From: Talpa occidentalis
Taxonomy: Eukaryota; Chordata; Mammalia; Eulipotyphla; Talpidae
DNA length: 64,000 nucleotides
Direction of reading: 5' to 3'
NCBI RefSeq assembly: GCF_014898055.3
Contig: NW_023604861.1
Location: forward strand, 85,346,399-85,410,398
In this document: one piece after another, positions 1 to 15,300 of the stretch
How positions within the stretch are numbered: the stretch's first letter is position 1
Layout of the letters: every line of letters begins with the position of its first letter
Position numbers and translations under genes: made by a program
The notes under the pieces: generated by a model
Database searches by the model: none
What the model was told of the DNA's origin: nothing
What the model saw: only the letters and a program-made list of their open reading frames with translations

Positions 1-190
1 ACCTCCTACTCCTGATTTATGCCACGTGATTTCTCCACCATGTACAACAAAAGTACACTAGGTTATCACTCACCAAGCAGCTGAGCTGCCAAGGAGGGGG
101 AGGTGGCCATGGAAGACAGTAAGTCACAAAAATACCAGGGTTATGGAGAAGCAGGGACAACACAGAAGGTAGACACCTGTCCTCCCTTAC

Positions 191-1132
191 CTTGGAGTAG
201 ATTTGTGAGCAGAAAAGGCCCCATGTAGTTGGTCGCAAACGTGAGTTCAAGACCCTCTGGGGTAAGTGTCTTGGGTAATCCTGGGAGGAGATTACAACAC
301 AGATGGTAGGTGATAGAGGGAGATAAGGTCTGGGGGGAGGTCATATACTGAGGTTCAGTAGAAATGCTACAGGAACATATATGCAAAGGTGGGGGCAATG
401 AAGTGTGAGGCTATAACTTGAGACAGGTTTTTCAGGGTAGTGTATGAATTAGAGTGTTTCAACAGGATGAATGAGTTAGGTTTTGGGAATGCCTGTTTTG
501 GGGTCCCTGAGCTAGAATTAGAGGCTCCTAAAATGTGTTTGGAGAAGCATGGGAAGGCACGTACCAGAAACTGCAGCATTGTTAACCAACAGGTGTATCT
601 CAGGATGCTCCTGCAGAAGCCACTTGACAAAGCTCCGGATAGAGGTCATAGAGCTCATGTCCACCTTGCCAAGCAGAACACGGCTGTTGCCCCTTGTGGC
701 TGCTCGGATCTCAGCCAGGGCTCGCTGTCCACGCTCACGACTGCGACAGGCCAGGATCACACAGGCCCCTCGGCGTGCCAGCTCCAGGGACACAGCCTTT
801 CCCAGGCCTGTGGGAGGGTAGTCTGGGGCATGAGTTGCTCAGTGGAATAGAGGGAGGGACAGGGTGCTTAGAATGACCTTCTTCCCTGCCCTCCTTGTTG
901 AGACTATTGGGAGCTGAGCCCCTAGCGAGGTGACCAGATGGGAGGATCACTCACCACTGTTGGCCCCCGTCACTACTGCAGTCTTCCCTCTCAGATCTGT
1001 GGAGCAGCGCTGGAGGTTCCAAAGATGAGTCTTACTCCAGAACCGCACACATAGTCTTTGCAGGAGGAAAGCAATGGTGAGAACATAGCCAGCTCCCCGG
1101 CCTAAGGTGCTAAACTGAGACCACCGAGACAT
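191..1132 (-). CDS. Short-chain dehydrogenase/reductase, retinol dehydrogenase 11-14-like (5' part only)
   Basis: Three coding exons are visible on the minus strand: 955-1132 (ATG at 1130-1132), 565-807 and 191-280, joined by clean GT/AG sites with matching phases. The gene runs off the left edge. The spliced product opens with a hydrophobic N-terminal stretch (a likely membrane anchor, as in RDH11/RDH13), then the Rossmann cofactor motif TGANSGLG (TGxxxGxG) across the exon 1/2 junction, then ACRSRERG and the VDMSS element typical of NADP(H)-using retinol dehydrogenases. The structural NNAG motif reads NNAA here. Exon 3 carries the NYMGPFLLTNLL helix region that normally precedes the catalytic Ser-Tyr-Lys, which lies outside the window. 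Family membership is sure; the exact paralogue is not. I do not recall an SDR gene at this place in the human locus. Confidence 0.8.
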
Positions 1133-1781
1133 AGTAGAGACTGCTGCCCTGGAAAAGCTGCAATGGAGTAAGAAGCGGTAGGTGCTTGTCAGAGTTGAGG
1201 ACAGGCTACTAGGTAGGAGTGGGGTTGTAATTTAAGGAGGCACCCACTCTCAGGCTTGCTCAAGCACCCTGTTTGAATTCAGTGATTTAAGTTCCTCCTT
1301 AAATCATTTGACCTAGTTGAGGGATTGCCTCACCTTAGCTGCTAACCTTAGTGAAAAAGCTAGTAAATATGAGATTCCCTCAGTTCTGCACAGGCCCAAA
1401 TTTATTTCCAAGTGAAACTTGTATTTGCACTGTAAGGCAAACTGATAGAGCTCCAGGAATTGGTGAAGCTCCAAATAAAACTTCTTGGGGGATGCAGTTG
1501 GGGAGTGGGATGGAGGGGCACCAGGTAGTGCCCTGACCACATGGCCTTTTCCAGCATTATCTCCTCTCTCACCCCACCTGCAGCTCTCTGGTCAGGGCTT
1601 GCTCATGGGACTCTGAGCTGAGGTGGTGGAGCTGTCTGGAGGGACCACGGTGGGTACAATAAGAACCTGAGGTCGAGAGTCTCCCCCACCCAGCATCAAA
1701 TTGTCTCAAGCCACAGGAAAAAAGGGAGAAAATTCATAGATGCCATTGCCATAAAGAGCATTCTATGACTTGTCCTTTTCT

Positions 1782-2065
1782 CTCTTTTTTAAAAATTTTT
1801 AAAGCTTTATTTATTTATGCATACAAGAACTGGGGTATAGACCAGAGGTGGGTGTGTGTGTGAGAGGATTCACCAGAGAGAGAGGGGAGTAGAACAGGCA
1901 GATCTACAGAAATACGCTGCTGAGGGGAGCAGTGGGTGAGATAGGAGAGGTCTGCTGTGCCATGTGGGTTGCTCCCTGGCTGGCCCAGGATCTAACTCAT
2001 GCTGCTGTGGCTGGCAATAGCTTGATAGCACTGTGTCTTTAACCCCTGCGCCACCAGAAAGGCCC
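1782..2065 (-). mobile_element. tRNA-derived T+ SINE (Rhin-like)
   Basis: Antisense copy between the SDR gene and C2orf81. It is flanked by a 15-bp target-site duplication, tgacttgtccttttc, at 1766-1780 and 2066-2080. The tail (TTTATTTATGCATA) is at the left and the tRNA-like head at the right. Confidence 0.9.
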
Positions 2066-2201
2066 TGACTTGTCCTTTTCTTAAGCTCCCAATTTGGCTT
2101 CATACTTTATATTATTTATTCCTGAATCTTGGCTCAACTCCTAGGGTTTAACCTATTGGCCTCAAGCTAGTGGGCATTTTGCATTGCCTTTCTACTTCCT
2201 C

Positions 2202-2494
2202 GGTTTTTTTTTTTTTTTTTTTGGAAATTTCATTTTTTTTATGATTTATTTATACAAGATCGGGGTACAGACCAGATGCACGGGAGGGTGAGAGGATTCA
2301 CCAGAGACAGAGCAGGGAGCAGAGCAGGCAGACTGACTGAAATACACTGCTGAGAGGAGCAGCGGGCGAGACAGGAGAGGTCTGCTGTGCCATGTGGGAC
2401 CCTCGCCAGCCGGCCGGGATGGAACCAGCACTGCAGAGGCTGTGGACAGCTTCACAGCGCTGTGCTCAACCGCCTGTGCCACCAGGGGAGGCCC
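2202..2494 (-). mobile_element. tRNA-derived T+ SINE (Rhin-like)
   Basis: Second antisense copy, with a long poly-T tract at its 3' (left) end. The target-site duplication tacttcctc lies at 2193-2201 and 2495-2503. Confidence 0.9.
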
Positions 2495-2503
2495 TACTTC
2501 CTC

Positions 2504-3264
2504 ATTTTTATAGTAATTGGTTATGTACTTCTATTTGAGTGAACATGATGATGAGTACCTCTCCACTCAACTCCATTCATACTATCATAGATCACTCACT
2601 ATGCTAAAATTCAACAGCAGAAGAAATACCAAGAAGAGGTCATCCCAGCATTAAGAGATATTCCTATTAGTAAAGCAAATGTTTTCTTGCAGCCAAAGAA
2701 CTTTATTACACCACAAACTGAATTGTATGTAGACTAACACCAGGAATTTGCTATAAGTTTTTGACATAATTTTTGACCACAATTATTTCAACTCTCTTAT
2801 TAATAAAACAGTATAGAAACTTTTTTTAGAAAGTTGGATTTCTCTTAAAGTTCCATTAATATAAATGTTCACAATTATTAGTCATTAATGAACAGAATAA
2901 ATTACTGCATTACCATATAAAAGCCTTCAAAAAACAAAAAATATCAGTTGGAAATGATATGGCCTCAGCTTCAAGCCATCTAATTCCTCATGTATTTGGA
3001 TCACTTTGTGCTTAAGCAGAGCTGTCTTCTTCCTCCACACCCCACAGGCATCCCTTAAGTCTGCTCCTTTGTGGAGTGGAGGATGGTTCTCAGGAAGGCC
3101 TCTGCTGGGGAACAGCCTTGGTCTAAAGCCAGTTCTCCTAAGGGTGGTAATGGGTTACTCTCTGGAGTCAATGTCAGTCTTCTTGGCCTGCAGGACAACT
3201 CATTTATGGTTCAGTAAGAGTAGACACATTTGGAAGAAACTGACAGAGACATCAAGCCAATTCT
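2504..3264. other. Intergenic AT-rich DNA, no gene seen
   Basis: AT-rich sequence between the SINE and the end of C2orf81. I see no splice-consistent coding frame and no repeat that I recognise. It may include unannotated 3' UTR of a neighbour. Confidence 0.5.
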
Positions 3265-3280
3265 TAAGGCAACTCAGGAG

Positions 3281-3286
3281 TTTATT
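3281..3286 (-). terminator. C2orf81 polyadenylation signal AATAAA
   Basis: Canonical hexamer about 55 nt past the C2orf81 stop codon on the minus strand. Confidence 0.6.
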
Positions 3287-3338
3287 TCTAGCAAGCAGAC
3301 AGAAGGAAGGTGGGATTCCCCCTGCCTGAGGTTCGGGC

Positions 3339-7966
<4,628 letters not shown>

Positions 7967-8300
7967 CGCGGTAGCTGGAGCTCCAATCTACGCCCGGGTC
8001 TCAGCAGTTTTCCAGCGGGCTGCGTCTGCCGCCGCCTAACGGTCGCCCCAGCAACCGCGCCGCCCGCCGACGGCTAGTACCGCCCATAGTTGCCTCAGCA
8101 ACCCCGCCGCGCGCTGCACGTTCGGGTGGTTCGCCCCGCCCAATGACCGTGCGTACGTGCGTCGTCTCTATGGTGGCGGCGGATTCAGAGGGACCGAACC
8201 ATCCCCGAGTCAGGCAAGCCGACCTAGGGCTACTAGTGTGACCTCTCACCCGGGCTGGGTCTTCGGGGAGTGGAGCCGAGCCGAGGGAGGAAGGAGTCGG
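7967..8300. promoter_or_regulatory. Bidirectional CpG-island promoter of C2orf81 (-) and WDR54 (+)
   Basis: GC- and CpG-rich sequence starts immediately upstream of the C2orf81 ATG and runs toward WDR54. It contains a CCAAT box (cgcccaatgacc, near 8137) and a TATGGTGGCGGCGG motif near 8168 resembling a YY1 site. There is no TATA box. The divergent arrangement follows from the gene orientations; transcription start sites are not determined. Confidence 0.75.
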
Positions 8301-8593
8301 GACTACCCTGCCTCATCCCTCCTTGGCTCCGTCGCTTGGAGCCACCGGGTGCTGTGCGGTCACCATGCCTCTTCTGGGGTTATTCCATCGCCCATGACTA
8401 AGCCCTGGAGCTCCCTTCTGCTCCGCGAGAACCTCCCCATTGCATGCGATCCCTGCCCCCCCCCCAGTCACCGTCCTCAGGGTCCCCATCACCTCATGAC
8501 CCAGTCTGCGAGGTGTACCTTCCCACCCCCTCAGGAATCTCGGCTGTTGTCTGTTTCGCCCTCGCCTGCTCATTCCAGCATCTCTCCCCTAGG

Positions 8594-11500
8594 ATGTTCC
8601 GCCGAGAGCGCTGCATCCCTCTTCGAGGCTCGGCTGCCGCCCTGTGCAACAACCTCAGTGTGCTGCCGCTGCCAGAGCGCAACCTCACACATTTTGGGGT
8701 AGTGCATGGACCCAGGGCCCAGCTTCTCAGCGCGTCCCCCGAGGGTGTGTCCTTAGCCCAGCGCCAGCTGCACGCTAAGGAGGGAGCTGGAGTGAGCCCC
8801 CCACTAATCACCCAGGTGAGGCAGAGTTGGGACTGGTGTTGCTGAACCCAGCACTAACCACTGTTCTTTGTTCCAAATATCAAGGAGTAGGCCTTCCCTA
8901 ATCCTCTGAACTTTCATTCTTCTGAGTCCTCTTGTCCTCTGCTCAAACCATTTCTTCCTACTCCACCCTACCTCCTCCAGGTCCACTGGTGTGTACTCCC
9001 TTTCCGAGTATTGCTGGTACTCACCTCACATCGCGGAATACAGGTAAGAAAATGTCCTCCCTGCCCACCCCCCACTACAGGCTTTTCAACTCTTTAAGGG
9101 CCTTAGGCCCTTCTCCCACTTGCCTCTAAACACTTCCAAGCACTACAAAAGTGCCCAGCCCACTTTTCCTGATTTCTCGTTTTCATTCCAATTTCCCACT
9201 TCCCAAGTGCCATCTGTAATGTCTGCCGCTTTACTAGCTCTGAGACCTTGGGCAGTTTAGTTAGCTCCTCAGAGCCTCAGTGTCCTCTATAAAATGGGAA
9301 TAAATGTAGTGCCTCCCTCCCAGAGTTGTTCTGATTTAGTGGGCTAAGACTAACGTGAGTATGTAACGTACTCAGCACAGAGCTCAGCAAAGGTCAACTA
9401 GGTTGTCACCTCATCCTTTCCCTCATTTTTCAGATGTATGAGTCTGATGGCTCCGTCATGGTCTTTTGGCATGCACTGGACTCTGGAGATGCCTCTCCAG
9501 GTATCTGCAGGACTGAGTGTGATGAGGGTAGGAGTTGGCTGGGGCTGAGGGAGGCACATTTCTGATAGTTTTCCCCTTTCATACTCAGTACAAGCTGTGT
9601 TTGCCAGAGGAATTGCTGCCAGTGGCCACTTCATCTGTGTGGGTGAGGGGGCCAATACCAGGCATTGGTGGGTGCTGGGGTGTAGGGGTATGGGCTTTAA
9701 CTGGGAGGATGCTGAACATCTGAACACAGTGTGCGGGGTTAGATGGAAGAGTAGGAGTGAAGAGAGGTCTGAGAGATTCCAAAAAGCTATGGAGGGGTTC
9801 AGAAGGGCAGGGTGGAAATGGATAAGGGTAATGAATAGAGGAGCAGGGCTGTCAGAGTGGTGAGTGGTGCGTTTGTTACTAAGATGCCTAGGATGGAAAA
9901 AGTGCAGAGTGCCTGGAGACCTGGGAGGATCAGGAAGCCTTCAGTGGGGGCCCTGGTTCTACAGGAACATGGTCAGGCTTGGTACTGGTGTTTGACATCC
10001 CACCCAAGGGTCCCAACATTATACTGAGTGAAGAACTGGCTGAGCATCAGACACCAATCACAGACATTGCCACCGAGACTGCACAGGGCCAGGTGAGTGG
10101 ATTCCCTCAACTGTTCCAATAAGCTGGAAACCTTTCTTACCTTGGGAGGCAGGGGACCTGAATTTGAGTCTTAGCTCTTCCACTAAGCAGTTAGATGACT
10201 TTGGGCAAAGGCAGCACTCTCCTAGGCTCCAGCAATCTCAGGTCCAGTGATGAAACCAGAGATACTTTACAATTACATGGCATTTAATAGTTCACTAATA
10301 CTTTTCAATACTGGTGTGCATTGAGGAGCTCTGACAGAAGATTTCCAAGATGCTTTCCAGCTCTGACTTGTGCAGCTTCCTTCTCTGAACTTGGACAAGT
10401 CCTACCTTTTCCGGCCCACCCTCTCCAGAAAACCTTCCCCAATTACAGCTCCCACTGATCTCCCTAGCAGAACCCTGAATTGGTACTGCCCTCAGTGACA
10501 ACTCTTGTCTCCCCAATTGGATTGCAAATCTCTGGAGAACTGAGTATGTATCTTTTAATTTGTATCCTTCACTGCACCTGGCCCAGAGTGGGGACCCATG
10601 GGTTTTGTAACCCTGGGGTTGGAGTTATCCAGAGACCCACTCTAGTCATGACTGTGACCTGCTCACTGCAAAGCCTCCAAAAGATCATAACACCATGACT
10701 TCATCCATGCAGTGAGGACAACTCTGTTGCTCTCTGAACACATGGTGTGTATAGTGCAGGGGCTGGGGAACGTGTGATGACATGAAACTCTAAGGAAAAC
10801 ACAAAAAGCATTTGTGCTCCCTGAAGGAACCTCAGGCCTACAACCAAGATGCCATCCCTGTCTCTAGAGAGGCAAAAATGCAAAAAGGCAAAAATGCTGC
10901 CTCCTTCCCCCTCCCACCCTGTAAACAGGACCTAGCAGAGGAGAAAGGGAAGGTGATCTTGCCTTTTCTCTTAGGACTGTGTGGCTGACATGGTGACAGC
11001 CGATGACTCAGGCTTGTTGTGTGTCTGGCGGTCAGGCCCGGAATTCAAATTATTGACCCGAATTCCAGGATTTGGGTAAGTGAGGCAGAAGGGGCTGAGG
11101 CTTTCCTAAGGTGGCCTCAGAATGGGAAGTGGGCTTGGGTCTGGGGAAACTAAAGTGGGTATCCCCCTTGCAGGGTCCCGTGTCCCTCGGTGCAGCTGTG
11201 GCAGGGGACTGTAGCAGCGGGCTATGGGAACGGGCAGGTACGCCTGTACGAGGCCAGTACAGGGGTGCTACATGTCCAGATCAACGCCCATGCTCGAGCC
11301 ATCAGTGCCCTGGACCTGGCTCCCGAAGTGGGCAAGGTCAGTCTCCTCCATCCCCACATACCCTTGTTCCTGGTCTGGGAGGTTGAGAGGAAATTCACAC
11401 ACGTGTCTCTACCACTCAGTGTAGCCCTGCCCGGGCACTCCCACCTGTGCCAATCCCGTTGGCATGCTCCAGATCTCACTCATCCTCCTTGTCTTTTTTT

Positions 11501-11792
11501 TATAGCTACTCTCAGCAGCTGAAGACACCTTTGTACACATCTGGAAGCTGAGCAGAAACCCAGAGAGTGGCTCCATTGAGGTGTGCGTGGTGAGAGGAGC
11601 AGAGTCGGGGGGTGCCCAAGCAAGCTGCAGCAGTTCCTGAGCAGCCCTTCTCTCCCCTAGGTGGAACACTGCCATGGTGAGTGTGTAGCCGACACCCAGG
11701 TGTGTGGTGCCCGGTTCTGTGACCCCTCAGGCAGCTCCTTTGCTGTGACTGGCTATGACCTCGCTGAGATCCTGAGATTCAGCAGTGTGTGA
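8594..11792 (+). CDS. WDR54: WD repeat-containing protein 54
   Basis: Nine coding exons: 8594-8815, 8981-9043, 9434-9500, 9589-9642, 9965-10092, 10975-11075, 11174-11336, 11506-11580 and 11661-11792, all with GT/AG borders. They total 1005 nt, or 334 aa, equal to the human length I remember. The product begins MFRRER and ends RFSSV. WD-type blades are recognisable as GLVLVFDI, GLLCVWRS, GQVRLYEA and TFVHIWKL, each closing with a W/Y plus hydrophobic pair typical of beta-propeller strands. The sequence 'ctcccctag' just before the ATG looks like an acceptor, so a non-coding first exon probably lies upstream in the shared CpG island (about 8150-8450). WDR54 family members are cytoplasmic propellers; the molecular role is poorly defined. 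Its 3' end converges on RTKN with under 200 bp between the transcripts. Confidence 0.95.
9222..9400 (+). repeat. MIR SINE
   Basis: Sense MIR in WDR54 intron 2: 'gaccttgggcagtttagttagctcctcagagcctcagtg' region, then 'ataaaatgggaataa' and 'agttgttctga'. This is the typical MIR core and 3' half. Confidence 0.8.
10150..10215 (+). repeat. MIR 5' fragment
   Basis: Short stretch 'ctgaatttgagtcttagctc' through 'gactttgggcaaa', matching the MIR tRNA-related and core start, in WDR54 intron 5. Confidence 0.55.
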
Positions 11793-11992
11793 AAGAAAAG
11801 TCACCCTCCTTTTTCCCTGTGCTATTTATAAAGTATGTCCTCCACCCAGTCCTTGTCTGGTTGTTCAGTATCACAGTCATACTTCATAATGGGTGAAACA
11901 AGCTCCAGGGAAGAGGGGATAGGGCAGATCCCCAGACCAAGCAGAGAGGCAACCTACTGGCAAGAACCAGGTAAAGGCTGCAGTTAAATAAC

Positions 11993-11998
11993 TTTAAT
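11993..11998 (-). terminator. RTKN polyadenylation signal ATTAAA
   Basis: Minus-strand ATTAAA about 335 nt past the RTKN stop codon. It is the only good candidate before WDR54 is reached. The WDR54 transcript ends at about 11.83-11.85 kb without an obvious canonical hexamer, so the two 3' ends lie about 130-170 bp apart. Confidence 0.55.
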
Positions 11999-12332
11999 GG
12001 TGATGTGGGAGTCACAAGGGAGGTCCATTCCCTCCTAGGGCTCTTCATCCATCCTCAAAGCTGGTTAGTGCAGGGAGGTAGGGCAGGATTGGTTCCAGTT
12101 TTCTCCCAGGAAGGGTTTGGGGGATCCCAGCCAGCCCCAGGAATGAGTCCCTCAGCACCATGGCAACCATAACTTAAGAGGGCCTTCTGTTCCCCTTTCT
12201 CAGTCTCCCCCCAGTCCAGCAGAGGAAGGGGAGGCCAAGATGGCCAACCTGCTACAGACAGTGCCATATCCAGAGCCCAACTGCACGTAGGCTATCTCCT
12301 CTTCTGGCCAGATCCTGTTGCTACCACCTGTC

Positions 12333-15300
12333 TCATACTGGTGACTGGAGCCAAGTGCGGGGTGGCCCTTTGCTGCAGAGACCTCTGGACCGTGGGGATC
12401 GCTGTGGAGGCAGAGGGGCAGCCGAGCGGGACACCCCAGAGGAGTGGTCTGGGGGAACAGCATCCAGGGAGAATGTTCGGGGTCGCCCCCAGGGCAGGGG
12501 TTGGGTCCGGGCTGGGGCTGGGGCCACTGATGCAGGCGAGCAGGGGTTAGGCAGGGCAGGCTGGTCTGTAAACATTGCTAGCCAGGGTGGGGGCGTCTCC
12601 AGTCTCACACCCTCCCGCTGGGCCAGGATGTCTGTCACCGCTGCGATGTCATCCAGCGGCTCAATAGCTGTGGCACCAGGAAGGGGTTAAGGGAAGGGGG
12701 CGAGTCAGAGCTCAGGTCTCAGGCCTACCCAGCCCTGACCATCACCTGTCACTGTAATAGGAAAGCAAAGCCCGGATCTCAGCCGAGATTGTATTATCTT
12801 GTAGGAGCAGCCCTTCAACTGGACCTCCTGGAGCCCCGGGTTCTGATAAGACTATAGGATATAGGGTACAGGGTGGTCAGGCATGGGAAGGGTGTGGGCA
12901 GAAGTGGGTGAAGAAATCAAGAAAGAGGAGGAAAATGAAATCAGTGCCAGGCAAGTGAAGCATCAGAGGAAGAGACAGGAATCCGCATGCAGAAAGGGAA
13001 ACAGAAAAGAAGAAATTAGGAAGGATATTCATGAAATGAATCTGGCTTTGGGGGGGTTTTGTTTTGAACTTTGTTTAGAACTCTAAGAAGAGCTGGAGAA
13101 GAGAAAAAAAATACTACATAACTGGGTGGGTCTTGGGTTCCCAGAGATTTTTCTTAACCCAAAGTGTGCTTTATCTCTGTTTCCATTATCTGGGTCCTCC
13201 TGAAGCCCCCAGTCCCACTTCCCTTCAGGTTCCCAGAGGACACTTCCACTCACCCATTTCATGGTACAAGGACCCCTGCTTGGCCAGTACTGGGGGTGGT
13301 TTCCGAGGAGCAGGGGTTTCAATTTTCATGATTTCATCGCAACACTGCTTCCACTGACCTGAGGAGAGAGCAGTGATTGGGGATAGGGAGGGGAGAATTG
13401 AGTAAGAGCCAGGCTATCCTCTCTCCTGCAACATCCCCTTCCCCTCATTCTTGAAACAGAGGCCTTTTGTAAAAGGCCAGTGTGTGCGTGTTCCCCCACG
13501 CACATACAACCCCTTCCAGGGGGTCAACCCAGCCCCTTCCTCTTACTCATGTCAAAGAAAAGCTGCCACAGAGCCTCCATCCAGCTTTGTAGGGCTCCCC
13601 GACTCTCTGTCTGAAGGGTGTGTGTCACCTCATCCTCTGAATACTGGTTACTGATGCTCAGGGTGAAGGGCCGGCCTGCAGCCTGGTCCTGCTCCCCAGC
13701 CCGCACTCGAGTCTCCTGCAGGAGAATGAAGGGGTCTGCTTTCTCCTCGACCCTGGTCACAGAAGTCAACAGTGACATCAGGCAGACTTGATCCCCGGCC
13801 AGGGAGCTGATCCACATGGCGCAGCAGACCTCTCCTGTCTCGCCTGCGGCTCCCCTCAGCAGTGTATTTCAGTGGATCTGCCAATTCTGCTCCCTACTCT
13901 GTCTCTGGTGAATCCTCTTGCCGCCCCCGCCACACACACATACCTCTGGCCTGTACCCCAGTTCTTATATGCATAAATAAATCTTAAAAAAAAAAAGTCG
14001 GCAGGACAGCCAGCAAAAAGACTGGGGAACAAAGTGGGGTCACTGGACTTGGGTTTAGAAAATAAACCAGGAAAGAGGGAAGTAGATGGAGAAGGAAATC
14101 TGAGGGGAAAGCTGAAAGGAGGATGAAAAATCCTAAATCGGGGGTGAACCTTCTTGGAGATTTGGCAATAAAAAGGATGATCCATTTCCAGTGATGCTAG
14201 TGAGGGGGAATATGGTCCCCAGCTGGCCCCACAGCTGTTGTGCTGTTAAGAGCAGGAGGTTCACTTTGATGGCTTTGAGCTCTGCACCCCCACCCCCAGG
14301 GCCCTAAAGGAGAGGCCCCCTCAGGCCCTGGCACTGGTGGTTTCACCACTAGGGGATCCATCACCTTGTTGATTGCAATAGTAAACAGCGGCTCTTCCCC
14401 AGTGTCTGCATCTTCAGGTCGCCGGTAACAGAAGAGGTTCGTGCCTTTCAGGACTCCATGCACGCGAACCCAGTCCTGCAGCTCCCCAGCTTGCTGCATA
14501 AATGAATCATGGCTTTCCTAGGGGAATTACAGCCCCCAATACCCTTCTTCCCAGGCCCACAGAGGATCTGCTCGTTTCTGCCCACCCTCTGTCTGATCTT
14601 TCTTGCCATACCCCTCCTTCCTCCACCCAGATCTTGATTTTTCATTAGTCCTACTCCTAGGTGATCTAGCTCTTCTCTGCTTTCTCCCTGTTCACTTCTG
14701 ATTCGCAGGGCCCCCTCACCTGTACCCTGAGGGTACCACTTGCAGTAGGCTGAGTCATGCAGAGAGGCTGAGCCACCAGGCGGCAACACACGCTACCATA
14801 AAGGGGCAGCCAGGCGGGGTTCTCTTCTGGGGGAGGAGGAAGTACAGCGTGAGGGTGAGGAATGAGAAGAGGACCATTCAACAGCTCCTCTTTTCTCTAT
14901 CCATGGTCCCCCACGCACATACATACTCACCATGGCTGGCGAGGGTGAGGTCGTGTGTGCGGAACCCATCTTGCACTGCTGCCAGGGTGAGTGAGGTGTG
15001 AGCCAAGAGGTGGTAACGAGGGCCACTGTAGAACAGATGGAGAAATGGGCCTCAACTGAGTGAGGAGCATGTTGGAGAGCAGGAGCTGTAAGGGCCAAGA
15101 AGGCCTGCTGCATTGTCCAGGCTGCCCCATGGAAAACTAGCTTGCCTCCCCCATAGGGGTTGGGAACAGACATTTATTGAGTTCCTGCTGTAAGTGCCTG
15201 GCCCTCTGGTTTATATATATTAGCCCTCTTATTCCCACGACAACCCTGTCAGGTTGGTGGCATTCTTCAGTTAATACATGAACAGCTTGAGGCTTAGAGA

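Noticed and set aside
60..120. Micro-exon of the SDR gene between cag at about 87 and a GTGAGT donor
   Set aside because: It would code only about four residues that do not match the SDR sequence expected after the LLTNLL segment; the true next exon is probably outside the window.
2246..2482. Many 60-90-codon frames with similar serine-rich peptides in all parts of the window
   Set aside because: They are translations of the SINE family in either orientation and share its sequence, so they are not genes.
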